Assembly (NCBI GenBank): GCA_016720425.1
Contig: JADKKQ010000016.1
Coordinates: 1 to 64,000, forward strand
DNA: 64,000 bases
Direction of reading: 5' to 3'
DNA from: Betaproteobacteria bacterium
GTDB lineage: Bacteria; Pseudomonadota; Gammaproteobacteria; Burkholderiales; Casimicrobiaceae
Part shown: piece by piece, positions 52,930 to 63,879 of the stretch
How the letters are laid out: every line of letters starts with the position of its first letter
How positions within the stretch are numbered: position 1 is the stretch's first letter
Notes under the pieces: model-generated
The model's database searches: none
What the model was told of the DNA's origin: nothing
What the model saw: the letters and a program-made list of their open reading frames with translations, nothing else
Made by a program: the position numbers and the translations under genes

Positions 52930-55752
52930 TCAGCGCTTGTCCTCGGTCAAGCGCAGCAGCTCTTCCCAGATCCCCGATTCGAGCGACCTTCCCGCCGGCA
53001 CCAGCACCAGGAGCAGATCGCCCGGTTCGATTTCGGCGATGGCGACGGCGACCGCCTCCTTGGGGTCGGGCACCACCTGAATCGCTTCGCTCGGGACGCC
53101 GGAATTCATCAGCTCGTCCCGCAGCACCTGCCACGGTTCGGCGCAGGTGGAGTAGCGCTCGGCATCGCGGTACTTCTTGCAGACGAAGCGGTCGAAGCGG
53201 GTCGATACCAATCGCGCCATCGCCCGCACGTCGGCCTCGGGAAAACGGCGGGAGGCGCCGAAGACGATCACCCGCTTGCCCGGCACGGACTCGCGGTCGA
53301 TGTAGGACATCAGGGCCTGCAGCCCATGACGGTTATGGGCGGCGTCCATCAGGACACGGTAGGGCTTTCCGGGGAGTTCGTTCAGCCGGCTGGGGGTCGT
53401 TTCGAAGGCCATGCGGAACTGCCTGAGGGCCGACGCGATGGCGGTCGCCGGCAACCCGATGCCGTGCGCCGCTGCGATGGCGGCAGCGGCGTTGTCGACG
53501 TTGTGCCGGGCCTTCCCGCCCAGCGTCGCCGGCACCTCCTCGACCCGAACGATCGGCGCAAGGGTTGCTCCGTCGAAGTAGCAGAGAGTCTCCGCGTCAC
53601 CCTCGCGGCGGACATAGGCGGCCTTCCCGCCCGCCGCGACGTGCTCGGCGATGCGCGGCGAATTCGGCACGCCGGAGAACAGGATGGTCGACCGTGCCGG
53701 AGAAAAAGGGGCCATGCCGACGCACAGCGGATCTTCGGCGTTCAATACCGCTGCCCCCCGGGCATTTTCTATGATCTGCCGCTTGACCACGGCCATCGCT
53801 TCGACCGTATCGACACCGTCGTGCCCGAGGTGGTCTGCCGCGACGTTCAGGCAGACCCCGACATCGCAGACGTCGAACGACCGCCCGAGGGTGATCAGGC
53901 CGCCGCGGGCCGTCTCCAGCACCAGCGCTTCGATGTCGGTGCGCGGATGCAACATCAGGCTGCCGGTGATTCCGGCCAGGTCGCCGCTCTCCAGCAACTC
54001 GTCGTCCGCGTACACGCCGTCCGAACACGCGAGCCCGGTGCGCTTGCCTGCCTGGCGGAAGATGCTGGCGATCATCCGGCTGGTCGTCGTCTTGCCGTTG
54101 GTCCCCGTGACGGCGACGATGGGGACGGTCGCATGCTCGCGCGTCGGGAAGTGCGAGCGAACCAGCCGGTCGGCGAAGTCCGACTCGGCACCGGACCCGG
54201 CATGGATGCGCAGGTCGGGTTCGGGCTTGACGGCGATGACCGCGGCGTTCGGATACGTTGCCGGGCCGGCCGGATCGTCGATCACGATGTCGACGCCCGC
54301 ATGATCGATGCCGCAGGCGGCGACGGCCTGCCGGGCAAGTGCGCGGTAGGCATCGGGCATCCCGTCGACCCGTTCTTCGCCCCCGCTCGCGGTGAAGGTT
54401 GCGCTGGGATGATCGAGCACGACGGACGCGCCGCGCGGCGGAACCGCTTCGAAGCTCGAGCCGTTCAACGCCATCCGACCTGCGGTCGCGGGGTGGGACG
54501 TCAGCCGGGTCCAGGCCCATCGTTCGCGCAGGGACAGGGACGAGGCCGCCCTGGCTGCGGCCAGCAATCTCACATCGCGCTGGCCGTCACCGACGACCGC
54601 CGGCGCGCGAAGACGAACGACGGACACCGGTTCGGAATCCATGACCAGGAAGCGGTAGGTGGTCCCGGGAACGTAGGACTCGACCCAGACCGGGCTTGTC
54701 GGCTCGAAGCACCGGGTGAAAGCCCGTTCCAGCTGATCGGCATCGTGGATCGGTCCGACCACCCCGCTGGTCGGCAGTGCGTCGTGCGCCTCGCCGGACA
54801 CCGGCCGCTTGAGCACGACGGGGAAGCCGATGCGCTCGGCCGCCCGCAACACCCTGCCGTAGCGATGCTTGTTCGGAAACTCCAGATCCTGCCGCGGCAC
54901 GGGCAGGCCGCGCTCCTGCAACCGGCGCATCACGGCTTCGCGCTGGTATATCCACGGGGGGCGTTTCGCCGCCGCCCCCTGCGGCATCGCCCCGAGGAAG
55001 CGGTGTTGCCGGGCGCACAGCCCAAGCTGCAGCAGGCCGTGGCCGATCGTGGAATCGACGCGCGTCGCAGCGAACGGATCCTGATCCAGATCCAGGACGG
55101 GGATCCCGTATCGCCTGGCCGCCGCCAGGATCAGCCGCGCATTGGGATCGAGCATGCGCTCCGCCGCGTAATCGAGAAAGCCCCCGAGCTCATCGTCCAG
55201 CTTCAACTCCAGCGAGTCCGAAGCGGACAGCGCGGCGTTCAGCACCTGCAGCGCGAGCATCCCGGCATAGAAGGCCGTTCCCTGATCCTCCTTCTCCACC
55301 AGCACCTTGACCCTGTCCTCCGCGCCTTCGACGATCACGGCGCAGTGGCGCACCCCGGCGTCGGTCGCCCGCTGGAAGACGATTGCGAGTTCTCCGAAAA
55401 GCTGGCCGATGAATTCGCGACCATGGACCTCGGGTACGGGATTTCGCGCTGGATCGAGCCGCAGGCCCGCGCCGTGCAGCAGGTCGGAAACGCGCCTGCG
55501 AACGGCCCCGCAGTCGGTGTCGCCCAGTGCCGGGACCTGCAGTTGGAACACGACTCCGGGCGCACCGAAGTGACGTGTCGGACCGAAGAAGATGCTCGTT
55601 TCGAGGATGTCGATGGCTTGCGGCAAGGGTCGTGTCCGGAGGTCGTGTCGCAGAGGTTCGAGGTCGCAGTACCGCTTGCGGGATGGCGGATCGATCCTTC
55701 GGCGGTGCCGAAGTTCGATCGGCGGTCCGGTCGTTAGCCCCGGGCCCCGCAC
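52930..55752 (-). CDS. Cyanophycin synthetase-like protein (ATP-grasp plus Mur-ligase fusion), divergent
   Basis: Up to 940 aa. Layout is that of CphA: an N-terminal domain (from ILETSIFFGPTRHFG), an ATP-grasp domain (about residues 255-520), and a Mur-ligase domain with P-loop VTGTNGKTTTSRM near residue 550, ETARGGLITLG and MDAAHNRHG. CphA polymerises aspartate and arginine into cyanophycin. Here the Mur half looks intact but the ATP-grasp half has changed. The glycine-rich KPxDGNHG loop reads KRPVSGEAHD, and the metal-binding E-x-N reads AVK, before PEPDLRIH. Conservation begins near 55620, so the true start may be a TTG at 55626; upstream codons overlap the promoter region of the divergent operon. 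Betaproteobacteria are known to carry such paralogues, but beside a normal cphA, which is absent here. Confidence 0.8.
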   Translation of the reverse strand: MRGPGLTTGPPIELRHRRRIDPPSRKRYCDLEPLRHDLRTRPLPQAIDILETSIFFGPTRHFGAPGVVFQLQVPALGDTDCGAVRRRVSDLLHGAGLRLDPARNPVPEVHGREFIGQLFGELAIVFQRATDAGVRHCAVIVEGAEDRVKVLVEKEDQGTAFYAGMLALQVLNAALSASDSLELKLDDELGGFLDYAAERMLDPNARLILAAARRYGIPVLDLDQDPFAATRVDSTIGHGLLQLGLCARQHRFLGAMPQGAAAKRPPWIYQREAVMRRLQERGLPVPRQDLEFPNKHRYGRVLRAAERIGFPVVLKRPVSGEAHDALPTSGVVGPIHDADQLERAFTRCFEPTSPVWVESYVPGTTYRFLVMDSEPVSVVRLRAPAVVGDGQRDVRLLAAARAASSLSLRERWAWTRLTSHPATAGRMALNGSSFEAVPPRGASVVLDHPSATFTASGGEERVDGMPDAYRALARQAVAACGIDHAGVDIVIDDPAGPATYPNAAVIAVKPEPDLRIHAGSGAESDFADRLVRSHFPTREHATVPIVAVTGTNGKTTTSRMIASIFRQAGKRTGLACSDGVYADDELLESGDLAGITGSLMLHPRTDIEALVLETARGGLITLGRSFDVCDVGVCLNVAADHLGHDGVDTVEAMAVVKRQIIENARGAAVLNAEDPLCVGMAPFSPARSTILFSGVPNSPRIAEHVAAGGKAAYVRREGDAETLCYFDGATLAPIVRVEEVPATLGGKARHNVDNAAAAIAAAHGIGLPATAIASALRQFRMAFETTPSRLNELPGKPYRVLMDAAHNRHGLQALMSYIDRESVPGKRVIVFGASRRFPEADVRAMARLVSTRFDRFVCKKYRDAERYSTCAEPWQVLRDELMNSGVPSEAIQVVPDPKEAVAVAIAEIEPGDLLLVLVPAGRSLESGIWEELLRLTEDKR

Positions 55753-55766
55753 CGTGGCATGATGGC

Positions 55767-56489
<723 letters not shown>

Positions 56490-56492
56490 CCG

Positions 56493-58862
56493 ATGCGCGC
56501 CCTCGACCGCAAGCTGCTGCGCGATCTCTGGCACCTGCGCGGGCAGGTGCTGGCGATCGCCGCGGTGATCATGGGCGGCGTGGCGACGCTGGTGATGTCG
56601 CTGTCCACCTACGACTCGCTGGTCGTCACCCGCGATCGCTTCTACGCCGAGTATCGCTTCGCCGACGTCTTCGCCCGGCTGAAGCGCGCGCCCGAGCCGG
56701 TGGCCGACCGGCTGCGCGCCATCGCCGGGGTGGAGCGGCTGGAGACGCGGGTGACCGCCGGCGTCAAGCTCGAGGTGCCCGGCTTCACCGACCCGATCAC
56801 CGGTCTGCTGCTGTCGGTGCCGGACAGCGGGGCGCCGCTGCAGAACGCCCTGCACCTCAAGCGCGGGCGCATGGTGCAGCCCTACAGCAGCGACGAGGTC
56901 GTGCTGGCGGACTCCTTCGCCGACGCCCATCGGCTGGAGCCCGGCGACCGGCTGGCGGCCATCATCAACGGCAAGCACAAGGCGCTGACCGTCGTCGGCG
57001 TCGCCGTGTCGCCGGAATACGTCTACCAGATCGCGCCGGGCGCGATGTTTCCGGACTTCAAGCGCTACGGCGTGCTGTGGACCGGGCGCCACGCGCTGGC
57101 CGCCGCCTACGACATGCAGGGGGCGTTCAACGACGTGACGCTCGCGCTGGCGCGCGGCGCCGAGGTGCAGGACGTGATCGACCGCGTCGACGCGATCCTG
57201 GGCAGCTACGGCGGCACCGGCAGCTACGCCCGCAAGGACCAGTTCTCCAATCGCTTCCTCTCCGAGGAATTGAAGCAGCTGCAGACCACCGCGACGCTCT
57301 TCCCCGCGATCTTCCTGGGCGTGGCGGCGTTCCTGCTCAACGTGGTGGTGAGCCGGCTGATCGCGCTGCAGCGCGAGCAGATCGCGATCCTCAAGGCCTT
57401 CGGCTATTCCCACGTCGCGATCGTCTGGCACTACGTCAAGCTGGTGCTGCTGGTGGTGCTGCTGGGCGTGGCGGCCGGTGCGGCGCTGGGGGCCTGGTTC
57501 GGCCAGGGGTTGTCCAACGTCTACATGGAGACGACGTTTCGCTTCCCCTATCTCGACTTCCGCCTGCAGGCGGGCGTGGTGCTGGTGGCGCTGGCGATCA
57601 GCGGCGCCGCCGCGGTCAGCGGCACGCTGTTCGCCGTCCTCCGCGCGGCGCGGCTCGCCCCGGCCGAGGGGATGCGTCCGGAGACCCCGACGGTCTACCG
57701 CGCGACCTTCGTCGAGCGCATCGGCCTGCAGCGCTGGTTCGCCGCGCCGTCGCGGATGATCCTGCGGCACGTCGAGCGGCGGCCGATCAAGTCGCTGCTG
57801 ACGGTGCTGGGCATCGCCTGCGCCTGCGCGCTGATGATGGTGGGCAACTACCAGAAGGGGGCGATCGACTTCATGGTCGACGTGCAGTTCCGGCAGGCGG
57901 CGCGCGAGGATCTCGCGGTGACCTTCATCGAGCCCACGTCGGGGGCGGCGCTGAACGAGCTGGCCGCGCTGCCCGGCGTGCAGCACGTCGAGGGCTTTCG
58001 CGACGTCGCGGCGATCCTGCGCTTCCGCAACCACCACCATCGTTCCGCCGTCTACGGCATTCAACCCGAGGGCCGGCTGCACCGATCGCTCGATCGCAGC
58101 CTCCAGCCCGTGCACGTGCCGGCCGGCGGCGTGGTGCTGACCGATCACCTTGCCGACAACATCCTGCACGTGAAGCCCGGCGACCTGCTGACCGTCGAGG
58201 TGCTGGAGGGCAACCGGCGGGTCGTGCAGGTGCCGGTGCTGGGCATCACCCGGCAGTTCCTCGGCGTGTCGGCCTACATGCAGCAGGAGTCGCTGAACGC
58301 ACTGCTGCGCGAGGGCGACGTCGTCTCCGGGGCCTACCTGGCGGTCGACCCCGGCGCCGAGCAGAACCTGTACGCGGCGCTGCACGCGCGTCCACGGGTG
58401 CTGGGCATGGTCGCCAACGCTTCGGCGATCCAGAGCTTCTACGCCACCATCGGCGAGTTCGTGCTCTTCTACAACCTGGTCGCCACCGTGCTCGCCGGTT
58501 CGATCGGCTTCGGCGTCGTCTACAACAGCGCGCGCATCGCGCTGTCCGAACGCGGGCGCGAGCTGGCCAGTTTGCGCGTGCTGGGCTTCACCCGCGGCGA
58601 GATCGCCTATATCTTGCTCGGCGAGCTGGCACTGCTGACGCTGGCGGCCGTCCCCGTCGGCCTGCTGGCGGGCATCGGGCTGGTCGGCATCCTGGTGCTG
58701 GCCTTCGAGAGCGACCTCTATCGGCTGCCGCTGGTGCTCACCCCGGACAACATGGCGCTGGGCGCGACGGTGGTGATCGTGTCCGCGCTGATCTCGGGCC
58801 TGATGCTCTGGCACCGGCTCGGCAAGCTGGACCTGGTGGCCGTGCTCAAGACCCGGGAATAG
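56493..58862 (+). CDS. ABC transporter permease with two FtsX domains
   Basis: 789 aa. A periplasmic MacB-like core after the first membrane helix, then a four-helix FtsX domain around residues 260-400 (LFPAIFLGVAAFLLNVVVSRLIALQREQIAILKAFG), a second periplasmic part, and another FtsX domain at the C-terminus with SERGRELASLRVLGFTRGEIAYILLGELALL. The doubled layout resembles YbbP-type and LolCE-type permeases. It would act mechanically, passing force to periplasmic substrates rather than opening a channel. Confidence 0.9.
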   Translation: MRALDRKLLRDLWHLRGQVLAIAAVIMGGVATLVMSLSTYDSLVVTRDRFYAEYRFADVFARLKRAPEPVADRLRAIAGVERLETRVTAGVKLEVPGFTDPITGLLLSVPDSGAPLQNALHLKRGRMVQPYSSDEVVLADSFADAHRLEPGDRLAAIINGKHKALTVVGVAVSPEYVYQIAPGAMFPDFKRYGVLWTGRHALAAAYDMQGAFNDVTLALARGAEVQDVIDRVDAILGSYGGTGSYARKDQFSNRFLSEELKQLQTTATLFPAIFLGVAAFLLNVVVSRLIALQREQIAILKAFGYSHVAIVWHYVKLVLLVVLLGVAAGAALGAWFGQGLSNVYMETTFRFPYLDFRLQAGVVLVALAISGAAAVSGTLFAVLRAARLAPAEGMRPETPTVYRATFVERIGLQRWFAAPSRMILRHVERRPIKSLLTVLGIACACALMMVGNYQKGAIDFMVDVQFRQAAREDLAVTFIEPTSGAALNELAALPGVQHVEGFRDVAAILRFRNHHHRSAVYGIQPEGRLHRSLDRSLQPVHVPAGGVVLTDHLADNILHVKPGDLLTVEVLEGNRRVVQVPVLGITRQFLGVSAYMQQESLNALLREGDVVSGAYLAVDPGAEQNLYAALHARPRVLGMVANASAIQSFYATIGEFVLFYNLVATVLAGSIGFGVVYNSARIALSERGRELASLRVLGFTRGEIAYILLGELALLTLAAVPVGLLAGIGLVGILVLAFESDLYRLPLVLTPDNMALGATVVIVSALISGLMLWHRLGKLDLVAVLKTRE

Positions 58863-58892
58863 CGCCGACCAGCCGCCATCGAGAGCCTCTTC

Positions 58893-60092
58893 ATGCAAAC
58901 ACGCGCACGCATCGGCATCACCCTTCTCGCGCTGGCCGTCGCCGGCGGACTGGTCTACGGCTTTCTTCCGCGGGCGGTTCCCGTGGAGCTGGTTCCGGTG
59001 GCACGCGGGCCGCTGTCGGTGACCGTCGAGGAGGAAGGCAAGACGCGGGTGCGCGAGCGCTACGTCGTATCCGCGCCGATGACCGGCTACGTCCGGCGCA
59101 TTGACCTCCGTGTCGGCGACGCGGTCAAGGCCGGGCAGGTCGTCGCCGCCATCGAGCCGTCGCGCGCGGTGGCCCTCGATCCGCGTTCGCGGGCGCAGGC
59201 GACGGCGCAGGTGAAGGCCGCCGATGCGGCGGTCGCGGCGGCCCGCGAGAGCGCCCGCGCGGCTGCCGCGCAGGCCGAGCTCGCGCGCCAGGAGCTCGAG
59301 CGCTCCGAGACGCTGCGCAAGTCCAACTTCATCGCCGAGCAGGCGCTCGATCGCGCGCGCACCGAGGTGGCCCGCAGCCAGGCCGCCCGGCTGGCCGCCG
59401 AGCACGCGGCCAACGTGGCGCGGTTCGAGCTCGACGTGGCGCGTGCGGCGCTCGCCCGGACCGCGGGGCTGCAGGCCGGCGGGCCCGGCGAAACCATCGA
59501 CGTGCGCGCGCCGGTCGACGCGCAGGTGCTGAAGCTCGCCCGCGAGAGCGAAGGCGCGGTGCAGGCGGGCCAGTCGCTGCTCGAGATCGGCAATCCGGAA
59601 ACGCTGGAAGTCGAGGTCGAGGTGCTGTCCACGCAGGCGGTGAAGATCGCGCCGGGATCCCGGGTGCTGTTCGACCGCTGGGGTGGCGACACGCTGCTGC
59701 AGGGCGCCGTGCGCATCGTGGAGCCGACCGGATTCACCAAGGTCTCCGCGCTCGGCGTGGAGGAACAGCGCGTGCGGGTGATCGTCGACTTCACCTCGAA
59801 CCGCGACCAGTGGCGACGGCTGGGCGACGGCTATCGGGTGGAGGCGCGGTTCGTGATCTGGGAGGGCGCCGAGGTGTTGCAGATACCCGCCGGCGCGCTG
59901 TTCCGGGACCGCGACGGCTGGGCCGTCTATGCCGTCGAGGCGGGGCGCGCAAGGATGAAGGCGGTGCAGATCGGCCAGCGCGCGGGCCTGGTCGCGGAAG
60001 TGAAAGCCGGCCTCGCGGTCGGCGAGAGCATCGTCAACCACCCCGACGACAAGATCCGCGACGGGGTGAAGGTCAAGCCGCGCGCGCCCTGA
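58893..60092 (+). CDS. HlyD/MFP-family periplasmic adaptor
   Basis: 399 aa. N-terminal membrane anchor, a lipoyl-like half-motif APMTGYVRRIDLRVGDAVKAGQ, an Ala/Glu/Arg coiled-coil hairpin (about residues 105-205), the second lipoyl half VRAPVDAQVLKLARESEGAV, and a beta-barrel part. With the ATPase and permease it would form a tripartite-type efflux system; the outer-membrane partner is not in the window. Confidence 0.92.
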   Translation: MQTRARIGITLLALAVAGGLVYGFLPRAVPVELVPVARGPLSVTVEEEGKTRVRERYVVSAPMTGYVRRIDLRVGDAVKAGQVVAAIEPSRAVALDPRSRAQATAQVKAADAAVAAARESARAAAAQAELARQELERSETLRKSNFIAEQALDRARTEVARSQAARLAAEHAANVARFELDVARAALARTAGLQAGGPGETIDVRAPVDAQVLKLARESEGAVQAGQSLLEIGNPETLEVEVEVLSTQAVKIAPGSRVLFDRWGGDTLLQGAVRIVEPTGFTKVSALGVEEQRVRVIVDFTSNRDQWRRLGDGYRVEARFVIWEGAEVLQIPAGALFRDRDGWAVYAVEAGRARMKAVQIGQRAGLVAEVKAGLAVGESIVNHPDDKIRDGVKVKPRAP

Positions 60093-60199
60093 GCCGGCAC
60101 CCGGGGGGCATGGCCGATGGGCACTTCGCCCGCGCGCGGCCCCCGGCGCTCCGGTCCCGGCGACCTCGTGCCGGGGCGATCGCGGTCGCGTCGACGTCG

Positions 60200-62789
60200 T
60201 CAGGCCGGCGCGTGCTTCGCGGCGCGCGGCGCGGGCAGTCGCCGCCCTTGCGACCACCAGACGACGGCGATCAGCGCGAACGCCGGCAGGTAGAACCAGT
60301 GCGGCGTCGGCCGCTCGGACGGCACCTCGATCCGCGAAATCTCCCAGCCCTGCTCGAAGCCCGACTTCTTGGCGCGCGAACCGAACTTGACGCCGGAGAT
60401 CTGCGTGGCGTCGCCCAGCGTCGCCAGCGTGAGGCCGGCCTCGGCCAGCCGCTTGCGGCCGTCGTCGCCGGCGGCGCCCAGGCGCACGGCGACCGTCTTG
60501 GTGACGTCGTCGCCCTCGATGGTCGTGCCCTTGATCACCATCACCAGGCGCCCGCCTTCGGGCAGCGACTTCGCCACCTCGGCCGCCTTCGTCGCCGGCA
60601 GGTGCGTGTACTCGGGCGCGAGAAAGTCCATGAAGAAGTCCGGCCGGAACAGCAGCAGGCAGGCGATCGCCAGCAGCGCCACCTCCCACAGCCGGCATTT
60701 GACGCGGAACCAGTTCATCGTCACCGCGGCGAAGATCAGCATCGCCACCGTGGAAGCGACGATGACGCTGATCAGTGCCGGGATGCTGTCGATGTCGATC
60801 AGCAGCAGCTGCGGGTTGAAGATCCAGATGAACGGCAGGATCACCGTGCGCAACGCGTAGACCGACCCCTGCACGCCGGTGGCGATGGCGCCCTCGCCGG
60901 AGATCGCCGCGGCGGCGAACGTGGCCAGGCCCACCGGCGGCGTGATGTCGCCCATGATCCCGTAGTAGAAGACGAACAGGTGCACGGCGATCAGCGGAAT
61001 GACCAGCCCTGCCTGCGCGCCGAGCTCCGACGACCACCGGCGCCATCAGCGTGGCGACCAGCACGTAGTTGGCGGTCGTCGGCACGCCCAGCCCCAGCAC
61101 CAGGCAGACGAAGGCGATGAACAGCAGCATCGCCATCACGTTGCCCTGCGAGACGAACTCGACGAACTCGGTCATCCGCAGGCCCAGGCCCGTCAGCGTG
61201 ATGCTGCCGACGATGACGCCGGCGGTGGCGGTGGCCACGCCGATGCCGATCATGTTGCGCGAGCCGTCGTTGAGTCCCTGCAGCACGTCGCCCAGCCCGC
61301 TGGTCCACGCCTTGGGCGTGCGCGTCTTGCGGAAGAAGTCGATCAGCGGCCGCTGCGTGACCATCAGGAAGGCCAGCATCACGATCGCCCAGAACGCCGA
61401 CAGCGACGGCGACATCTCCTCGACCATCAGGCACCAGATCAGCATGCCGATCGGCAGGATGAAGTGCAGCCCGGCCTTGACCGCGGGCCAGGTTTCCAGC
61501 GGCGTCGGGTGGTCGATGTCGATGTCCGGCGGCAGGTCGGGGCTCTTCGACGCGGCCCACACCGAGAACAGGTAGAGCGCCAGCACGATGACGCCCACCG
61601 CCCACGAGGCCGCCTCGCCCAGCAGGCTCTTGACCGCGGCCAGCACGTAGTAGAGGACGCCCATCACCGCCACCGTGCCGGACAGGCCGAGCAGCGTGCG
61701 CAGCACCGAGGTCGTCCAGGGCCGCGGCTCGCGCCGGATCAGCGGGTCCATGTGCAGCTTCAGCGCCTCGAGGTGGACGATGTAGAAGAGGCCGATGTAC
61801 GACAGCGTGGCCGGCAGGATCGCGTTCTTGACGATCTCGGAGTACGGAATGCCGACGTACTCGACCATCAGGAACGCCGCGGCGCCCATCACCGGCGGCA
61901 TGATCTGGCCGTTGACGCTCGACATCGTCTCGATGGCGCCCGCCTTGACGCCGCCGTAGCCGGATTTCTTCATCAGCGGAATGGTGAAGATGCCGCCCGA
62001 GACGACGTTGGACACCGACGAGCCGGAGATGATGCCGTTCAGCGCCGACGACACCACCGCCACCTTGGCCGGCCCGCCGCGCAGGTGGCCGAGTGCCGCG
62101 AACGACACCTGCATCATGTAGTTGCCGCCGCCGGCGCGGTCGAGCAGCGTGCCGAACAGCACGTAGACGAAGATCGTGCCGGTGGACACGCCCAGCGCGA
62201 TGCCGTACACGCCTTCGGTGGTCAGCCACATGTGCGACATCAGCCGCGACACCGACGCGCCCTTGTGCGAGACGAGGTCGGGCAGGTAGGGGCCGCCGAG
62301 CGCGTAGGCGATGAAGATGAGGGCGAGGGTGGCCATCGGCCAGCCGACCGAGCGGCGCGTGGCTTCGAGCAGCAGCGCGAGCCCGGCGACCGCGACGGCG
62401 ATGTCCATCGTCGTCGGTTGGCCGGGCCGCAGCGAGAGCTCGCGGTAGAAGAGGAGCAGATAGGCGCCGGCGAAGGCCCCGACCAGGGACAGCACGAGGT
62501 CGACGACGGGGACGCGGTCGCGCGGCGAGCCGCTCCAGGCCGGCCAGGCGTTGAAGGCCAGGAACAGCGCGAAGGCGAGGTGCAGCGCCCGGGCCTCGGT
62601 GTCGTTGAGGATGCCGATGCCCAGCGTGAACGGCAGCGGCGACGCGTACCAGAGCTGGAACAGCGCCCACGCCAGCGCCACGGCGAAGATCACCTTGCCC
62701 ATCGGGCCCTTCGGCTTGCGCGCGCCGGTGTCCGCCTTGGCGACCAGCGCCTGCAGCGCTTCCGGTGCTTTCTCGATGTCGGTTGCCAC
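60200..62789 (-). pseudogene. TRAP transporter fused permease (DctQM type with DUF3394), single-base frameshift
   Basis: Reads as one protein of about 862 aa if one base is removed. The first part, from a GTG at 62789 to about 61028, has the small-permease domain and most of the large DctM-like domain (SGSSVSNVVSGGIFTIPLMK, MPPVMGAAAFLMVEY, LGLGVPTTANYVLVATLMAPVVV). The frame is then lost; the next frame resumes at IPLIAVHLFVFYYGIMGDI and continues through PPVGLATFAAAAISGEGA and a C-terminal DUF3394 region to 60200. One of the two C at 61027-61028 (plus strand) is extra. Either a true inactivating mutation or a sequencing error. Pairs with the TAXI receptor upstream. Confidence 0.85.
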
Positions 62790-62892
62790 GTCTGCTCCCC
62801 GTTCCCTGATCCCCAAAAACAGGCGGGGGCGAAGTCGCCTTCGCCCCCGGTTGCGCGTGCTGCCGAGGCCGCGTCCCGCGGCCTGCCGGGCT

Positions 62893-63879
62893 CTACTTGA
62901 TCCAGCCCTTTTCGCGATAGTAGCGCGCCGCACCGTCGTGCAGCGGCGCCGACAGGCCGTCCTGGACCATGTTTTCGGGCTTCAGGTGGGCGAGTGCCGG
63001 GTGCAGCTTCTTGAACTCCTCGAAGTTGTCGAACACCGCCTTGACGACCTGGTAGACGGTGTCGGCCGGCACCTTCGACGACGAGATCACCGTGGCCAGC
63101 ACGCCGTAGGTCTGGGTCGGCTCGGGATTGTTCGGGTAGAGGCCGCCCGGGATCGTCGCCTTGGCGTAGTACGGCGCCGTGGCGACCAGCTTGTCGATTG
63201 CCGGGCCGGTCAGCGACACGAGCTTCGCCCCGCAGGACGTCGTCGGATCCTGGATGTTCGCCGCCGGGTGGCCCACGCCATAGGCGAAGCCGTCGATCTT
63301 GCCGTCGCACAGCGCCGGGCCGTGCTCGTCGGCCTTCAGCTCGGAAGCGAGCGAGAAGTCGGAGAGCTTCCAGCCCATCGCGACGAGCATTTCCTCCATC
63401 GAGGCGCGGGTGCCCGAGCCCGGGTTGCCGACGTTGAAGCGCTTGCCCTTGAAGTCGGCGAAGGACTTGATGTTCGCTTCCTTGCGGGCGACGATGGTGA
63501 TCGGCTCGGGGTGCAGCGAGAACACGGCGCGCTGCTCGGCCCAGGGACCCGCGTCCTTGAACGGGGGCATGCCCTTCATGGCGTTGTACTGGACGTCGGA
63601 TTGCGAGAACCCGAGGTCGAGCTCGCCGGCCTTGATGGTGTTGGTGTTGAACACCGAGCCGCCGGTCGATTCGACCGAGCAGCGGATGCCGTGCTTGGCG
63701 CGGTCCTTGTTGACCAGGCGGCAGATCGCGCCGCCGGCCGCGTAGTAGACGCCGGTGACGCCACCGGTGCCGATGGTGATGAATTTCTGCTGCGCGGCGG
63801 CCGGCGTGCTGAACGCGCTGCCGAAGAGCGCTGCGGTGGCGATGGCGATGGCGGTACCGGTGATGCGTAGGGCTTTCAC
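62893..63879 (-). CDS. TAXI-family TRAP transporter solute receptor
   Basis: 328 aa. Periplasmic receptor with signal peptide ITGTAIAIATAALFGSAFSTPAAA. TAXI family wording: FITIGTGGVTGVYYAAGGAICRLVNK, ARKEANIKSFADFKGKRFNVG and GSGTRASMEEML. It delivers its ligand, probably a C4-dicarboxylate, glutamate-like or other organic acid, to the fused TRAP permease that follows 103 bases later. The GTG start has AGGAGAT just upstream. Ligand unknown. Confidence 0.93.
   Translation of the reverse strand: MKALRITGTAIAIATAALFGSAFSTPAAAQQKFITIGTGGVTGVYYAAGGAICRLVNKDRAKHGIRCSVESTGGSVFNTNTIKAGELDLGFSQSDVQYNAMKGMPPFKDAGPWAEQRAVFSLHPEPITIVARKEANIKSFADFKGKRFNVGNPGSGTRASMEEMLVAMGWKLSDFSLASELKADEHGPALCDGKIDGFAYGVGHPAANIQDPTTSCGAKLVSLTGPAIDKLVATAPYYAKATIPGGLYPNNPEPTQTYGVLATVISSSKVPADTVYQVVKAVFDNFEEFKKLHPALAHLKPENMVQDGLSAPLHDGAARYYREKGWIK

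Noticed and set aside
52480..52930. C-run and palindromes after tRNA-Lys as an attachment site
   Set aside because: No integrase gene nearby and no repeat of the tRNA 3' end was found, so there is no support for an integrated element.
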